64,000 nt of DNA from Takashimella koratensis (taxonomy: Eukaryota; Basidiomycota; Tremellomycetes; Trichosporonales; Tetragoniomycetaceae), in the NCBI GenBank assembly GCA_003116875.1, contig BCKT01000017.1:353306-417305 (forward strand), read 5' to 3'. The translations under genes and the position numbers were made by a program. Under the pieces are notes generated by a model that had not been told where the DNA came from, did no database searches, and saw only the letters and a program-made list of their open reading frames with translations. Positions 23,321 through 33,863 of this stretch are shown piece after piece (the stretch's first letter is position 1; each line of letters opens with the position of its first letter).

Positions 23321-24575
23321 TCACTTCCCGGTAAGAACTTTACAAATCTGCTTCCACGATGAGACTGACGCCTGTGCGAGCTCATCAGGGATAGTCGTGT
23401 CGGGCTGCTCCTGCTCCAGCACCTCAAAACATTCAAAAAAGAACGGGCCTGCGTTTAGCTCGACATGGACTAGTTCTTACCTTTGAAACCACTCGTCAAG
23501 ATCGCCCCCACCAGCTCTGCAACCCGTGCCGCGCCTTTGTCATTTACATCTTTCACAAGCTTGCCAGTTCCCCTGCCAATGTGCGGGAGGACACGTGCGC
23601 AGCGGCACCACGTGAACCCGGTTCGGTATCCAGGTCCCTGGTCACGATGCCATTGATCAAAGGGGCTGCCTAGTAGCAGCGGGGGTGACGGCCGCAAGAC
23701 GTCGCTGACTTCGACGAAAAAGATTTTATCACCGGGAAGCGCGCGAAGTCGACCCAGAAGAGCTTGGAAAGCTGTCTCGGTGTAGCCGTTGCCCGAAGTT
23801 GGGTCGAATCCGTATGCCGGGGCAAGGGCGCATTGCGCCGTATCGATACAGAGGCCGAGGTAGGGATGATCCTGGTGTGAGAGTCTTCTTGACGGCTACT
23901 TACGACGGCCTGGACAATCTCCCATGTCGCCTCCCATTCATTGTTGCGTGGGGCAAAGTTCCAAGACTCAAACGCGATCTTCACACCGTATGTCTGTCCA
24001 GTCTCCGCCATCCATCGCATGTCTTCGACGGTAGATTCGCGGGTACCAACAGCATCGTACTGGTCGTTGACACCAACCTGCGGTCAGCTAGTCCAACGGC
24101 CAACTCACCTGGCAGTACTCCAAGCCCAACGCTTGACACGTCTTGATCCAATTCTCTGCCTTCTGCCTGCTCATATCGCGACGAGGACCAGGTGCCCAGC
24201 CGCAGACCTGGCCAAGGCATTGCAAGGTGATGATGCTCACGCCGAACGATTTTGCCAAGGCTTTCATCTCTGGGGCATACTTCCAGAGCGTAGACCAGAA
24301 CTGATCATGTCCCGGTGGAAGCACATCGCCGTCTCCAAACGTGTCGGGCTCGACGTCGGGTCTGGAGTCAGTGTGGACAAGGTTCCCACTTACATGCTGG
24401 GCTCCTTCCCGCGGACCCATTGGTAGTACTCGGCAAACGAGAACTCGGCAATGGTGTACCCCGCCTTTTGCAAGGCGGAAAACTTGAGCTCAAGAGTGTG
24501 ATTCTTGTGAGATCCAAGGCACTGGATGCAGTTGCCAATGGGCACTGATGCGAGCTGCTGGGCGGTGAAAGACAT
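23321..24575 (-). CDS. Xylose-isomerase-like TIM-barrel protein (sugar isomerase/epimerase family)
   Basis: Metal-dependent TIM-barrel enzyme of the AP-endonuclease-2/IolE-IolI-like family, which isomerises, epimerises or dehydrates keto sugars and inosose-like compounds. Visible segments: SIITLQCLGQVCGW; VKIAFESWNFAPRNNEWE with the metal-ligand Glu; HPYLGLCIDTAQCALAP with the Asp; DKIFFVEVSDV; and PFFFECFE with a late Glu. The first exon encodes MSFTAQQLASVPIGNCIQC. About six short introns. It starts 153 bp from the divergent Gfo/Idh copy B. Bacterial inositol catabolic operons pair the same two families, so a cyclitol route is possible; a 3-dehydroshikimate-dehydratase-like role is the main alternative. 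Confidence 0.78.
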
Positions 24576-24728
24576 GGCGCGTGGAGGAGACGTTTGGGGA
24601 TGATGACGACTAAATATGTAAGAATCTCCCGAACCGCTCGGTGGGTTTAGGCCCGGGTAACAGCCGGTCGGGAGGTTTCCACCCTCTATTTCTTCGCCAT
24701 TCGTACTCCACCTTTCTCTCATCGCATC

Positions 24729-26037
24729 ATGCCCTCGACCAGTCCCAAGCTTCGCATTGCAGCCATCGGCTGCGGCCGTATGGGCCAGAAGCACATCTAC
24801 AACGTGGGCACGACCACAAGCTGAGCTCACCACAGGTTCAACACCGCACGCCGCGTGCAGAGCTGGTAGCGATTGCCGATCCTGGTCCGCTTGCCGCGCA
24901 GTGGGCGAAGCAAAACGCGCCAGACATCCCGTGAGCCTTGTCAGGAGTGAGCTGACCCAAGCTTCTTCTCCGATGCCAATGAAGTCTTTGACCTGGCCAA
25001 TGTCGATGCTGTGGTCATCTCGACGACGACCAACACGCATGCCCCATTGACCCTCAAGGCGATCGCCGCGGGCAAGGTGAGTCTAGCAGTGACCAAACTG
25101 ACCCCAGCACGTCCTCCTCGAGAAGCCAATTTCCATCGACGACGAGGACTCTCGTCCAGTCGTCGAGGCGGCCAACGCCCATCCAGAGGTCAAGGTTGCG
25201 ATTGGATTCGTTCGACGATGTAAGTCGGGCTTCGCTCAACGCTGACAACAGACGACGCCGCACTCAATCAGCTCCGCGACCACATCGTATCCAACGCAGC
25301 AGGCAAGCCCTTCATCCTCAAGTCCACAACATGCGACGCCTACGACTCGTCAGGGTTCTTCGTGGCGTACGCTCGGGCCTCAGGCGGGATCTTCATGGAC
25401 TGCGGTATCCACGACATTGACATGGCTCGCTGGCTCCTGGGGATCGGGCAGGAGACCGGCGAGCTGTCCCAATCGGCATCTCGTCGCCAGGTGAAGCGAG
25501 TCATCGCTACGGGTAGTATCGTCCGCCATCCAGAGTTGTCCGAGCAAGATGATTGCGATAACGCCCTAGGTATTGTGGAGTTTACCAATGGCTCGACATG
25601 CACCTTGCATCTCAGCCGAACTGGCATGAATGGATACGAGAGCACAGTGGATGTCTATGGCCTCGAGCAAAAGCTCACTGTGGAGGTGAGCCATACCATG
25701 ACAACGCTGACAATAGACGCCCAACACGAACCGGGTGAAAGTCGCCGATGGCCAGGGTCGCGGATACCACTCAACGTAAGTACACTCAAGACTCTACTGA
25801 CGCCAGTCCTCAATACATTGAGCGCTTTGGAGAGGCATTTGTCAACGAGATGAACGACTTTACGGCATGCTGTCTTGACGACAAACGTGAGTACTCGCAC
25901 AATCAAGCTGACAGAAAGCGGTCAAGACCACCGCCAACGACGCACTTCAAGCGTCGATCATCGCCCACGCTCTCACCCACGCCTTCCGCAAAGGGGTTAT
26001 TGTCGAGTTTGGGGAGAATGGTGAACCAAAGTATTAA
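24729..26037 (+). CDS. Gfo/Idh/MocA-family oxidoreductase (inositol-dehydrogenase-like), copy B
   Basis: NAD(P)-dependent dehydrogenase. Rossmann segment LRIAAIGCGRMGQKHIYN, then ELVAIADPGPLAAQWA. Family motif in HVLLEKPISIDDED. The catalytic/substrate domain has GGIFMDCGIHDIDMARWLL (Lys of EKP plus Asp-x3-His set), GIVEFTNGSTCTLHLSRTG and the end FGENGEPKY. Seven or eight introns of about 32-38 nt. The encoded protein closely parallels copy A at 19411-20722, but start, intron pattern and ending differ, so it is not a recent duplicate. Its stop is 18 bp from the convergent oxygenase gene. Confidence 0.88.
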
Positions 26038-26055
26038 GAATGCATACAACAAGAA

Positions 26056-27314
26056 CTAAGCCGGAAGGAGAATCTTGACACCAAGGTATTCACGCTCGTA
26101 GTGCTTGACACCGTTGATCATGAGCGTCTTGTCGTTGGGTGCAGGGTCGGTCGCGTGGTGGGCGTCGGCGATCTGGATCTCACGCCATTGACGGTTCGTA
26201 GGGATGGGGACGCCGAGATCTCGGAGCTTCTTGAACTCTCGGTAGGCACCTTGCGAGTCGAAGCAGCCCTCACGCTTGAGAACGGGGGACTCGTAAGCGG
26301 GCTCCATGCGGAGGTCACCCTCAGAGGCCTGGAAGAGGACGATCGAGAGACGGTCAAAGGTCATCTGGTCCGCGGGGGGGTCGACGACACGGTGACGAGT
26401 AGCACGGAAGTGGCCACCAGAGACGACTAAAGTCAGCAATGCCTTGACCCTAGACTCACGCTCAAGGGTCTCGCCGATGTTGATGACAAGCGCTCCCGGG
26501 CGGTACGGGACGTAGCGCCACTGCTCGTCACGCCCCCAGATCTGGAGGGAAGAGACGGGGACGGAGAAGAGCATGGTGGTGGTGCCAAAGTCGCAGTGTC
26601 CGTTCATACGGGAGCCACCAGTCTTGGCGGAGACGACGTCGTCGGTGGCGTAGTAGAGGGCTTGACGGAAGTAGCCCTGGCCGACGGGGCCGACCTTGCT
26701 CTGAACACGGTCCCAGAGGAAGTTGTCCTCCATCTCGAGAACACGAGAGAGGAGAGCGAGGAGGCGTTTGTTGACCGAGTAGGTGAGGTAGTTGCAAAAG
26801 TCGACAATCTCGTCCCAGAAGGGGTACATGCACTGGGGGACCTTGTCCATGTCCTCGAACTGGGGCTGGTAGTAGTTCATGTGCTCAATGTTGTCCTTGG
26901 CACCCTTGTCGCGCTGATTGTTAGCGCTGTCAAGAATAGACTCACCCTCCATCCCCACTTGGGCTTCCAGCCGGCGAAAGTGCCCGACTCGTCCGGGTTC
27001 CAGTGGAGCTTCTCCTTGTCCTCGTCGGTGATGTGCTGGTGCAAGTACTGGGCAATGTCGAACTGGCGCATGACTTGCTCGGGGGTGACACCGTAGTTTT
27101 CGAGGAAGATGAAGCCATCATCGCGGATGGCCGCCTTGCAGGTGGCGATGAGCTCGGCGACGACGGCCGGGTCGGGGCTGTCGAGGAGAGAGAGGTCGAT
27201 GGTGCGGAGCTTGGCCCAGTCAATGTCAAGCTTGGAGGTGGCAGGCGGGACCCAAGGGGTGACAGTGGGCTTGCCCGGGAGGTCAGCGGCTGGGGGGTTG
27301 AAAGGAGCGGCCAT
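26056..27314 (-). CDS. 2-oxoglutarate/Fe(II)-dependent oxygenase (isopenicillin-N-synthase-like)
   Basis: Non-haem iron dioxygenase with the DIOX_N plus 2OG-FeII_Oxy layout. The N-terminal part has IDLSLLDSPDPAVVAEL and GFIFLENYGVTPEQ. The iron ligands are His and Asp in MNGHCDFGTTTML and the distal His in FRATRHRVVDPP; the 2-oxoglutarate Arg is in FDRLSIVLFQ. Two introns, one after GWKPKWGWR and one after NIGETLE. The start at 27314 (MAAPFNPPAAD) is preferred over an upstream in-frame Met. Relatives oxidise small metabolites or act in secondary metabolism; this substrate is unknown. It faces RidA divergently across 323 bp. Confidence 0.9.
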
Positions 27315-27637
27315 CTTGGTTGTTGGGGGGGATATAGCGAGCAGCTTGCGCAACCTTTATACACATCGGGAGCGTCACACTCGGTGTCGCTCGGCAGTTC
27401 GGGGGCAATGGCAAGCTCACTACCCGGATATGGTCGACACCGAATCACAGGGCGAATCCCTACCTAGCCCCCCACCGCCATTTCTCGGGAGTCTTATCGA
27501 CAACGCCTGTCACCCGATTTCCCCGAGCGTCCTTTTAGTGCGGTACAACGTGACCTCGATCCCGACTTTTCGTCCCGGAGTTGGTTCAAATAGCTCGACT
27601 CTTTTTCTCTTCTCTATCCCCCACTCATCCATCCAAA
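27315..27637. other. Divergent promoter region
   Basis: 323 bp between the starts of the oxygenase (leftward) and RidA (rightward). No gene. A TATA-like sequence on the minus strand (TATAAAGG, about 27353-27360) lies about 40 nt before the oxygenase start. Confidence 0.55.
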
Positions 27638-28066
27638 ATGTCCAAGCAGATCATCGGTAACGACAAGTACCCCCTCAAGCCCCACAACTGTAGGTCGACC
27701 TTGTGTTCGCGCTGACCCCCAGCGCCGGCTGTCAAGGTCCCGGGCCTTGTCTTCGCTTCCGGCCAGGTCGGCCAGGGTGACATTGCGACTGCTACCGTGA
27801 GTCTGGGGATCGATCATAGCTAACCAATCCAGACCCAGTCCCTCACCGCCCTCAAGGAGGTCCTCGAGCTCTCTGGCTCGTCCCTCGAGAAGGTCGTCAA
27901 GTTCAACATCTACCTCAAGGACATGAACGACATGATCCCCATGAACGACGTCTTCGTCTCGCTCCTCCCCGAGGGCCCCAAGCCTGCACGCACCTGCATC
28001 CAGGCTGGCTGCCTCCCCGGTGGCCCCAACGCCCGTATCGAGATTGAGGCCATTGCCCAGGCTTAA
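27638..28066 (+). CDS. RidA / YjgF / Mmf1-family deaminase
   Basis: Small enzyme that hydrolyses reactive enamine/imine intermediates to ketones and ammonia, protecting PLP enzymes. Three exons encode about 120 residues: MSKQIIGNDKYPLKPHN; then PAVKVPGLVFASGQVG; then the main part with VVKFNIYLKDMNDM and PARTCIQAGCLPGGPNARIEIE, which holds the conserved substrate-binding Arg and the C-terminal Glu. The length suits the family. No mitochondrial presequence is evident, so a cytosolic form is more likely. It may remove 2-aminoacrylate-like by-products, or imines of the 2-keto acids made by its neighbours. Confidence 0.93.
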
Positions 28067-28221
28067 AACTGCATGCATTTCATGAGCCAATCACCGGTCG
28101 AGACTGATTGCTTCCGTTCGCCGGACCCTGCCCACTTGGCCGGTTCTCTTTGATTGGCCCTGGGCCTACGCCCAGAGTCGCCTTTGTGGTTACACTACTA
28201 TACATGCAACAAGGTACAATC

Positions 28222-30278
28222 TCAACTCGTCACGTCCAAGGTAAAGTCTGCGCCCGCAATCACCTCGAGCCAGTTGTCAGACAGCGTCCCTCCAGGCGTC
28301 AGGATCGAGTCGATAGACGTGGTCGGGGCGTATGGCCCTGCCGATTGTCGGAGCAGATGACACATGGCGGCGATTTTCGCCCGCTGCGGGTGGTTGGTCT
28401 GAGTCGCCCACGACTGGATGACATCGTCGGTGCGCTCGACGTAGAGCTTGGCTGTTTCACTTCGTACTTGCTCAAAGTACTTCAAGTGGACAAAAAAGCA
28501 GCACACTGGGGTCAGCGGGTTCTTGAACAGACTTACCGATGGAGTACACCACGTTGGACCAGATGTCAAGGTAGAAAGCGCCCTCCGAGGTCTCTGCCCA
28601 GTCGGTCGCCTTTTCAGCACGAATGACGAGAGACGACCACCGTTGAGCAGATGGGCGGAACGTGATATGCGCTGGGATGGTCGTTGTAGGCCACAGGAAA
28701 GGGCGAACAAAGGTGAACTGAGGTTAGCGTTGATCTCCTCAGACCTACCTCGAGGGTGATGTAGAAGACGTTGATGAGGTCAGAGGCAGCTGGGGTGGAG
28801 AGCGTGGGCGAGTATGGCCATGTCTTGGGCAGTTGAGCCAACCAGAGGTCAACCTCGGTTTGAAGGATGAGTAACGAAGGGTCCTCGGCTTTGAGAAGTC
28901 CCTGTGGGGAGCACACCAAGCGGTCTGAGGTTAGCGCGAACGAGGACGAACTCACAAGCTCGACCTAGTAGAATGCTCATCTTGGTGTACTCGGACAAGA
29001 AGCGGAAGGACGGTGACCAACGGCCAGAAGATGGCTCCCTGACGTGATCAGGGTAGTCCTGGGGGAGCGGCGCGTCGCACATGTCGAGATCAATGGCGAG
29101 GGGCTGTCCGTGTCTCAAAGCCATCCTGCGGTCAGCGAGTTCATGTGAGGACTTGCCATCTATCAGAGCACATGCAAGCACCCCAGACTCTAGCGCGACG
29201 GTTCTTCTGAGCAAGTGGGACGAGGCCGAGAGACACGTTGCGATGGAGGGCGAGCTCCTGAGCCATGCGGATGGCTGTACCGAGATTGAGCCAAGGTGTG
29301 CGACCGCCCATCCCGATGAGCTCGTCGCTCATACTCAGCAGCGTCAACACTTGCACACTTGAGATGGTCGACAGCTGGCACAGCTTTTCAAAGTCGCCTC
29401 CGAGTAGTAGATCATGCAACGTTGCAAGAACATTTTGCCTAATGTTGTGTGGGACTTGTCGTGACAAAGCGGCGAGCGCGACATGGATCACACGGACGAT
29501 TCCGGGAAGCGGGGTTGGTGGAGTCGAGTTGTGGTGGTGCTCGATGAACCGTTCCCAGAATTTCGCATCAGGTTCGTCCTTGAGCAAGCTACGGTCAGCG
29601 AGGAACGGCTCATGACTCACCTCTCATGCTTGGAGATGACGGGGAAGACGGTGATGATCTTGGTGGACGCGGTATCGTACACTAAGGTCAGCGAGATCAA
29701 TACATCACTCACAGTCATGGAGAACCGTCTCCGCACCGACACGCTCAGCTAGCCGTTCCTGGGCGAGGTGTAGTGACATTGCCGCTAGCCGTTCTTTGCG
29801 GGTTTGCACGGGGCTACGACCGACTAGCAATCCCTGCTCATCGCTATCGCAAATTGCACCTCGATAAAGATCCAGCTCGACATCAAGAGCATGGAGCTTC
29901 CCCTTGAAGCTGGGTGGGCAGAACAACCATGCGAGCTGTGAGATGCTCGACCCTCCCAAAAACCCAGGCTCCAGCCCTTGGTGGTCAAGCTCCTCCTGGG
30001 TCTTGTACGTGAACCGCTTCCTGGGCCGGCTATCCTGCATGGTTAGCTCAGAGGGCCAAAGGGGCATACCTTTGGCGCCGGCGCGACCTTCTCGCATGGA
30101 ATGTTGTAGTCCTGGCAATGCTTGCATATTGCCTCTGCCCCCTCTGTATATTCACAGCTGCGGATCAGCAAACGCGTCGATTGATTCCATACCGAATTCT
30201 GTGCTCGCGGCAGTAGTCACAGGCTCGGTGCGCTCGTCTCTTGCGCGGGTTTGACGGTGGGCTCTCTGTGTCTGGCAT
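28222..30278 (-). CDS. Zn2Cys6 fungal-type transcription factor
   Basis: Nuclear regulator. The N-terminus MPDTESPPSNPRKRRAHR leads into the zinc cluster CDYCREHRIRC, where the last Cys follows a 34-nt intron. CKHCQDYNIPCEK completes six cysteines in C-x2-C-x6-C and C-x2-C-x6-C spacing. The central part has the fungal-TF middle homology region (VLTLLSMSDELIGMGGRTP, then WLNLGTAIRMAQELALHRN, then ARVWGACMCSDR). The C-terminal third is helical. Eight or so introns. It is transcribed in the same direction as the downstream-of-promoter genes at 30-35.5 kb, and its upstream DNA holds GACTCGGAG (30351-30359), also found before the neighbouring carrier. Likely the local regulator of region 3. Confidence 0.87.
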
Positions 30279-30479
30279 ATTGTGTGGTTGGGAACTCGGG
30301 GTTGGCCAATCTCTCTATGTTTTGAAGGGTCAAGAAGCGAAAAGTACCCCGACTCGGAGTGAAATGTCCCCAAGTTCCCCAAGCCAAGTGACGCTCAGGG
30401 TTTTCTTTTCGGCCAATCAGAGTGGATTTGAAACAACTTGCATTCTTTCTTATCAACTGTATGGGCCCAGCAGAGCTTA

Positions 30480-32050
30480 TCACATGGTCATCTTGTAGTA
30501 GGGGTTCTCGTCTCCCAGCGAGTTGTCGTCGGCAGCACCAGCGGCGATGAGCTTGTCCTTTTGAATATTCTTCTGTCTGTTGCCGAAGAAGAGAATCGTG
30601 GTGAGGATGATCGACATGGTTGTGACGCCAATGACAAAGTAGATACCCTGGAAGTAGCGCGGGCTGGTCTGGGTGGTAAAAATGAAGCCAACAACGGCAC
30701 CGGCAATGTCTAGGGTCAGCTCGTTCTATGCAAGCACTCACTTCCAATGAAAACGATGGTTCCGCAGACAGTGGCACGCTTAAAGTGGCCACCGTGGTTG
30801 TCCGCCGCCCACAGGTTGTTGAGAGCCGTGGGGATATAGAGACCCATCGAAGCGATGAAGATACCAGCGTAACGGACACCGACTTGAGGCGCGGTACACA
30901 GAATGATGTAGCCAATCAGGTTGCAAGTGAGACCGAAGAGGATGAATGGCGAACGGACCATGTACTTGTCGGAGAGAACACCGGCGACAACGAAGAACAA
31001 GGCAGCGATGGCGTAGACGGGGACGGTGAGAAGCTGGGCCTGGACGGTGGATGTGAAACCGAGACCGGCGCAGAGGGTAGGCATGAAAGTGGTGAGGGTG
31101 TAGAGAGTGCAGTCGATACCAAAGTGGTTGAGCGCGCTGAGGTTAGCCAGGTATAGAAACGACTTACTGAACATAGGTTCGCCAGTCCTTGTAGGCGCGT
31201 CGGACTTCGACCCACGAGAATTGGTCACGAACGTCGTAGTATTTGCGGTTCATGATAGCACGCTTAGCGAGAACCTCCCTCTCAGCGTCGTTGAGCCAGA
31301 TGAGCTCGCGAGGGTGGTTCGGGAGGAGGAACCAACAGATGGGGATGAGGCAGAAGGAGATCAAGGACTCGACGAGGTACATCCAGCGCCAACCGTGCAT
31401 GTTGCTGGTGTGAATGTTGTTGAGGGCGAATGCGAGGAGACCACCAAAGGCACCGGAAAGAGCGGACATGGCTTGGATCGCGGTCTGTCGGGAAACGTAC
31501 TCGTTTCGGCGGTAGGTCATGGTCAGGTAGATGGCAATGCAAGGAGCGCAGACAGCCTCAAAGAGACCGAGAAGGACTCGGAGGGCGAGCAGCTCGTTGT
31601 AATTTTTAATGAACGCGGTACCGAGGGTCACAGCCGACCAGCAGGTGATGGAAGAGGTGACTAACGTTAGCCACGTAATTTGAATGACTTACGCATGACA
31701 CGGGCGGAAACAATCTTGAGCAGGACCGAGTAGATTGGCTCGAAGATGACATAGGTCGCGTAAACGATCGAAGTGGCCGCACCGAACTGGTTGTTGATAA
31801 GACCAAGGTCGACGCTGAAACCACTGAGGGTTAGTCCTGATCAAAGACAGACTCACGTCAAGTTGGCATTTCCAATGTTGGAGCGGTCAAGACTGGCCAT
31901 GCAGAAGATGGCACCGAAAAGGGGAACCAACGTCCAGTCGAGCTTGCGAATAGCGCTCCTCGAGTGAATCTCATCCTCCTCGGTCCAGACGACCTCCTCG
32001 TCGACCTCGACGGCGTTGATTTCATTGACTTGCTTCTCTTCGAGGGACAT
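30480..32050 (-). CDS. MFS transporter, anion:cation symporter (Dal5/Tna1-like) family
   Basis: Membrane carrier for an organic anion such as a vitamin or sugar acid. About 12 helices. Cytosolic N-terminus MSLEEKQVNEINAVEV, then SAIRKLDWTLVPLFG and MASLDRSNIGNANL, typical of this family (Asp-Arg-x-Asn-Ile-Gly). RVLLGLFEAVCAPCIAIYL, LSMTYRRNE-like loop (YLTMTYRRNEYVSRQ) and the central loop FLLPNHPRELIWLNDAERE also fit. Five or six introns. The C-terminus is short and ends KMTM. Next to a 2-keto-3-deoxy acid aldolase, a sugar acid (aldonate or uronate) is a fair guess for the substrate. Confidence 0.9.
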
Positions 32051-32609
32051 TGTGCTTGGTGTTGAAGAACGGTTGGTATCAACCGGTTTTATGAGGTAGA
32101 CTCGGGGAAAGGTCATGTCCCCGAGCTCCGAGTCTGAGGGTTTTCACACCCCGATCTCCCAACTCGGAGGTGAAATCCTTGGGTCGTACGCCTTGAAGTT
32201 TTCAGATAAGACTAGACTCGGTTTGAGCCGAGTTCCCACGACGTGTATAAAGGTACGTCTATATCGATCAAACCTTGCCGAACTCCCGACATGTCACTTG
32301 ATCCAAGTGGGCTCACGGGGAGGAGCTCCGCCACGGGCAAGGGCGTTGGGTGTTGAGGCGATAGGAGTCGCTGGGGAGGGCTCCTCGCATTGGGTATTTC
32401 CGCCAGAGGGAGGAGCATGCATTATCATTGGTGTTGTGCATTCGACGGGCTCTTATAGGTTACCGTTGGTCGTCCTGTCACAAGTAGTGTGTTTGGTGAG
32501 ACTTCAAGGTAGCGATTTACGGCGATAGAGGACGGCTTCACCGATCGACTCTGAGGAGATCTGCCCAAACCTGCACATGGTGGAGTACTAATGCTAATAT
32601 TGTACAAGT
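32051..32609. other. Promoter of the anion carrier, motif-rich, no gene
   Basis: 559 bp with no credible coding frame. It is rich in short repeated words: GTCCCCGA at 32117-32124, CTCCGAGTC at 32126-32134, ACTCGGAGGTGAAAT from 32162, and a facing pair ACTCGG...CCGAGT near 32217-32240. These are candidate regulator sites for the leftward carrier gene. Confidence 0.6.
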
Positions 32610-33507
32610 CTAACCCCGAATTGCAGCAAGCTCCTGGGCATACCACATCGTGATAGCCTTCATGTCCGCACCGAGACAGACGGTGTCAAAGACCTCGAGG
32701 TGTTCCTTGGCGAGCTTGCCGCTGTTGGAGAGACGGCTGACCCACTTGCCGTTCTTCTTGGCCGCCTGGACAATTTTGTCAATCGCCGCGACGAAGACGG
32801 GCTCGTCACCACGGGCAGGGACGTAGCCAAGGATGGACTGGGCGAGGTCGTTGGGGCCGATGAAGACGTTGTCTGAGGTCAGAAGAGTTTACAAGATCAA
32901 CCTACCGACACCGGGGACAGCGCAGATGGCATCCACGTTCTCAAGCCCCTCCTTGGTCTCGATTTGGATAAAAGTGAGTAGGGTCTCGTCGGCAGATTTC
33001 ATGTACTCGGGGATGGTGATACCGTGGGCAATAGCTGGGAACGCCGAGCCCTGGCCTCGGAGTCCCTGCGGTGGGAACTTGGAGTAGCGGACGACGAGCT
33101 CTGCCTCCTCGGCGTTGTTGATCTGGGGGATCATGATGCCACTGTTGTCAGCGAGTTCATTGCTAGTACTCACTGAGCGCCAGTGTCAAGAGCACGCTTG
33201 ATCAGGTCGGGGAGGGGCGCCCTGATGCGGATAATCGGGGAGACACCAAGGGCGGCGACGGCGGCGACCATGTTGTGCATCTGGTCGTCGGAGATGTGTC
33301 CGTGCTCGCAGTCGAGGACAATCGCCTGGGGTCAGCGTTGCTACTACGGACACTCACGTCAACACCGGTCAACGCAACGATCTGGGCGGTGCGTACCGAG
33401 GGGAGACCCATAAAAGTCATGACAGGCTTCTTTCCATTCTTCAACAGCTGCAACAGGCGGAGCCTGGGGTTGGTGTTGGTGGTGGTGAACGGAGTGGGGT
33501 ACGACAT
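32610..33507 (-). CDS. HpcH/HpaI-family aldolase (2-keto-3-deoxy acid aldolase)
   Basis: Class II, metal-dependent retro-aldolase that splits a 2-keto-3-deoxy acid into pyruvate and an aldehyde. Segments: PVMTFMGLPSVRTAQIVALTG, AIVLDCEHGHISDDQM with the Asp/Glu and catalytic His, PIIRIRAP, GIMIPQINNAEEAE, GLRGQGSAFPAIAHG, FIQIETKEGLENV with the metal-ligand Glu, and NVFIGPNDLAQSIL with the metal-ligand Asp. About four introns. This is the family of yeast LRA4-type L-2-keto-3-deoxyrhamnonate aldolases and bacterial RhmA/HpaI. With the dehydratase at 14-16 kb it could complete a non-phosphorylating L-rhamnose/L-fucose-type route; the pairing is inference because 16 kb separates them. Confidence 0.9.
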
Positions 33508-33863
33508 GATGTTTGGGGAGGCTTTCAATACCGGCTCGAGGTTTAAATGTAAGGGGCCTGTCGACCCCGAGATTTGAATCGTCCCCGACGGCTGACATTG
33601 CGTCCCCGATCGAGTTTTGCGAGGTCCGAACCAAGCGAATATACCCGGAAGCCGCACTGGGGAAGACAGTCACGTGGCCATTCGGTGGCACCAGACGCTC
33701 TTGAGTCGTTTCTCTCTGCCTCGAGATTCTCTCAGCGCAGGTTACCCACTCACGTCAGTCATAAGGGCTTACTAAAGTCACAAGCCATGGTCCACGAAAA
33801 TGCATTGTAACAACTAATACTACCAAAAAACCTCACAGTTGACAATGCCTGACGCGGAAAAGA
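33508..33863. other. Promoter of the aldolase gene, no gene seen
   Basis: 356 bp between the aldolase start and the stop of the next leftward gene. It carries two GTCCCCGA words (33581-33588 and 33602-33609) and an AT-rich TATA-like stretch (TTTAAA near 33542) about 35 nt before the aldolase start. Confidence 0.55.
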
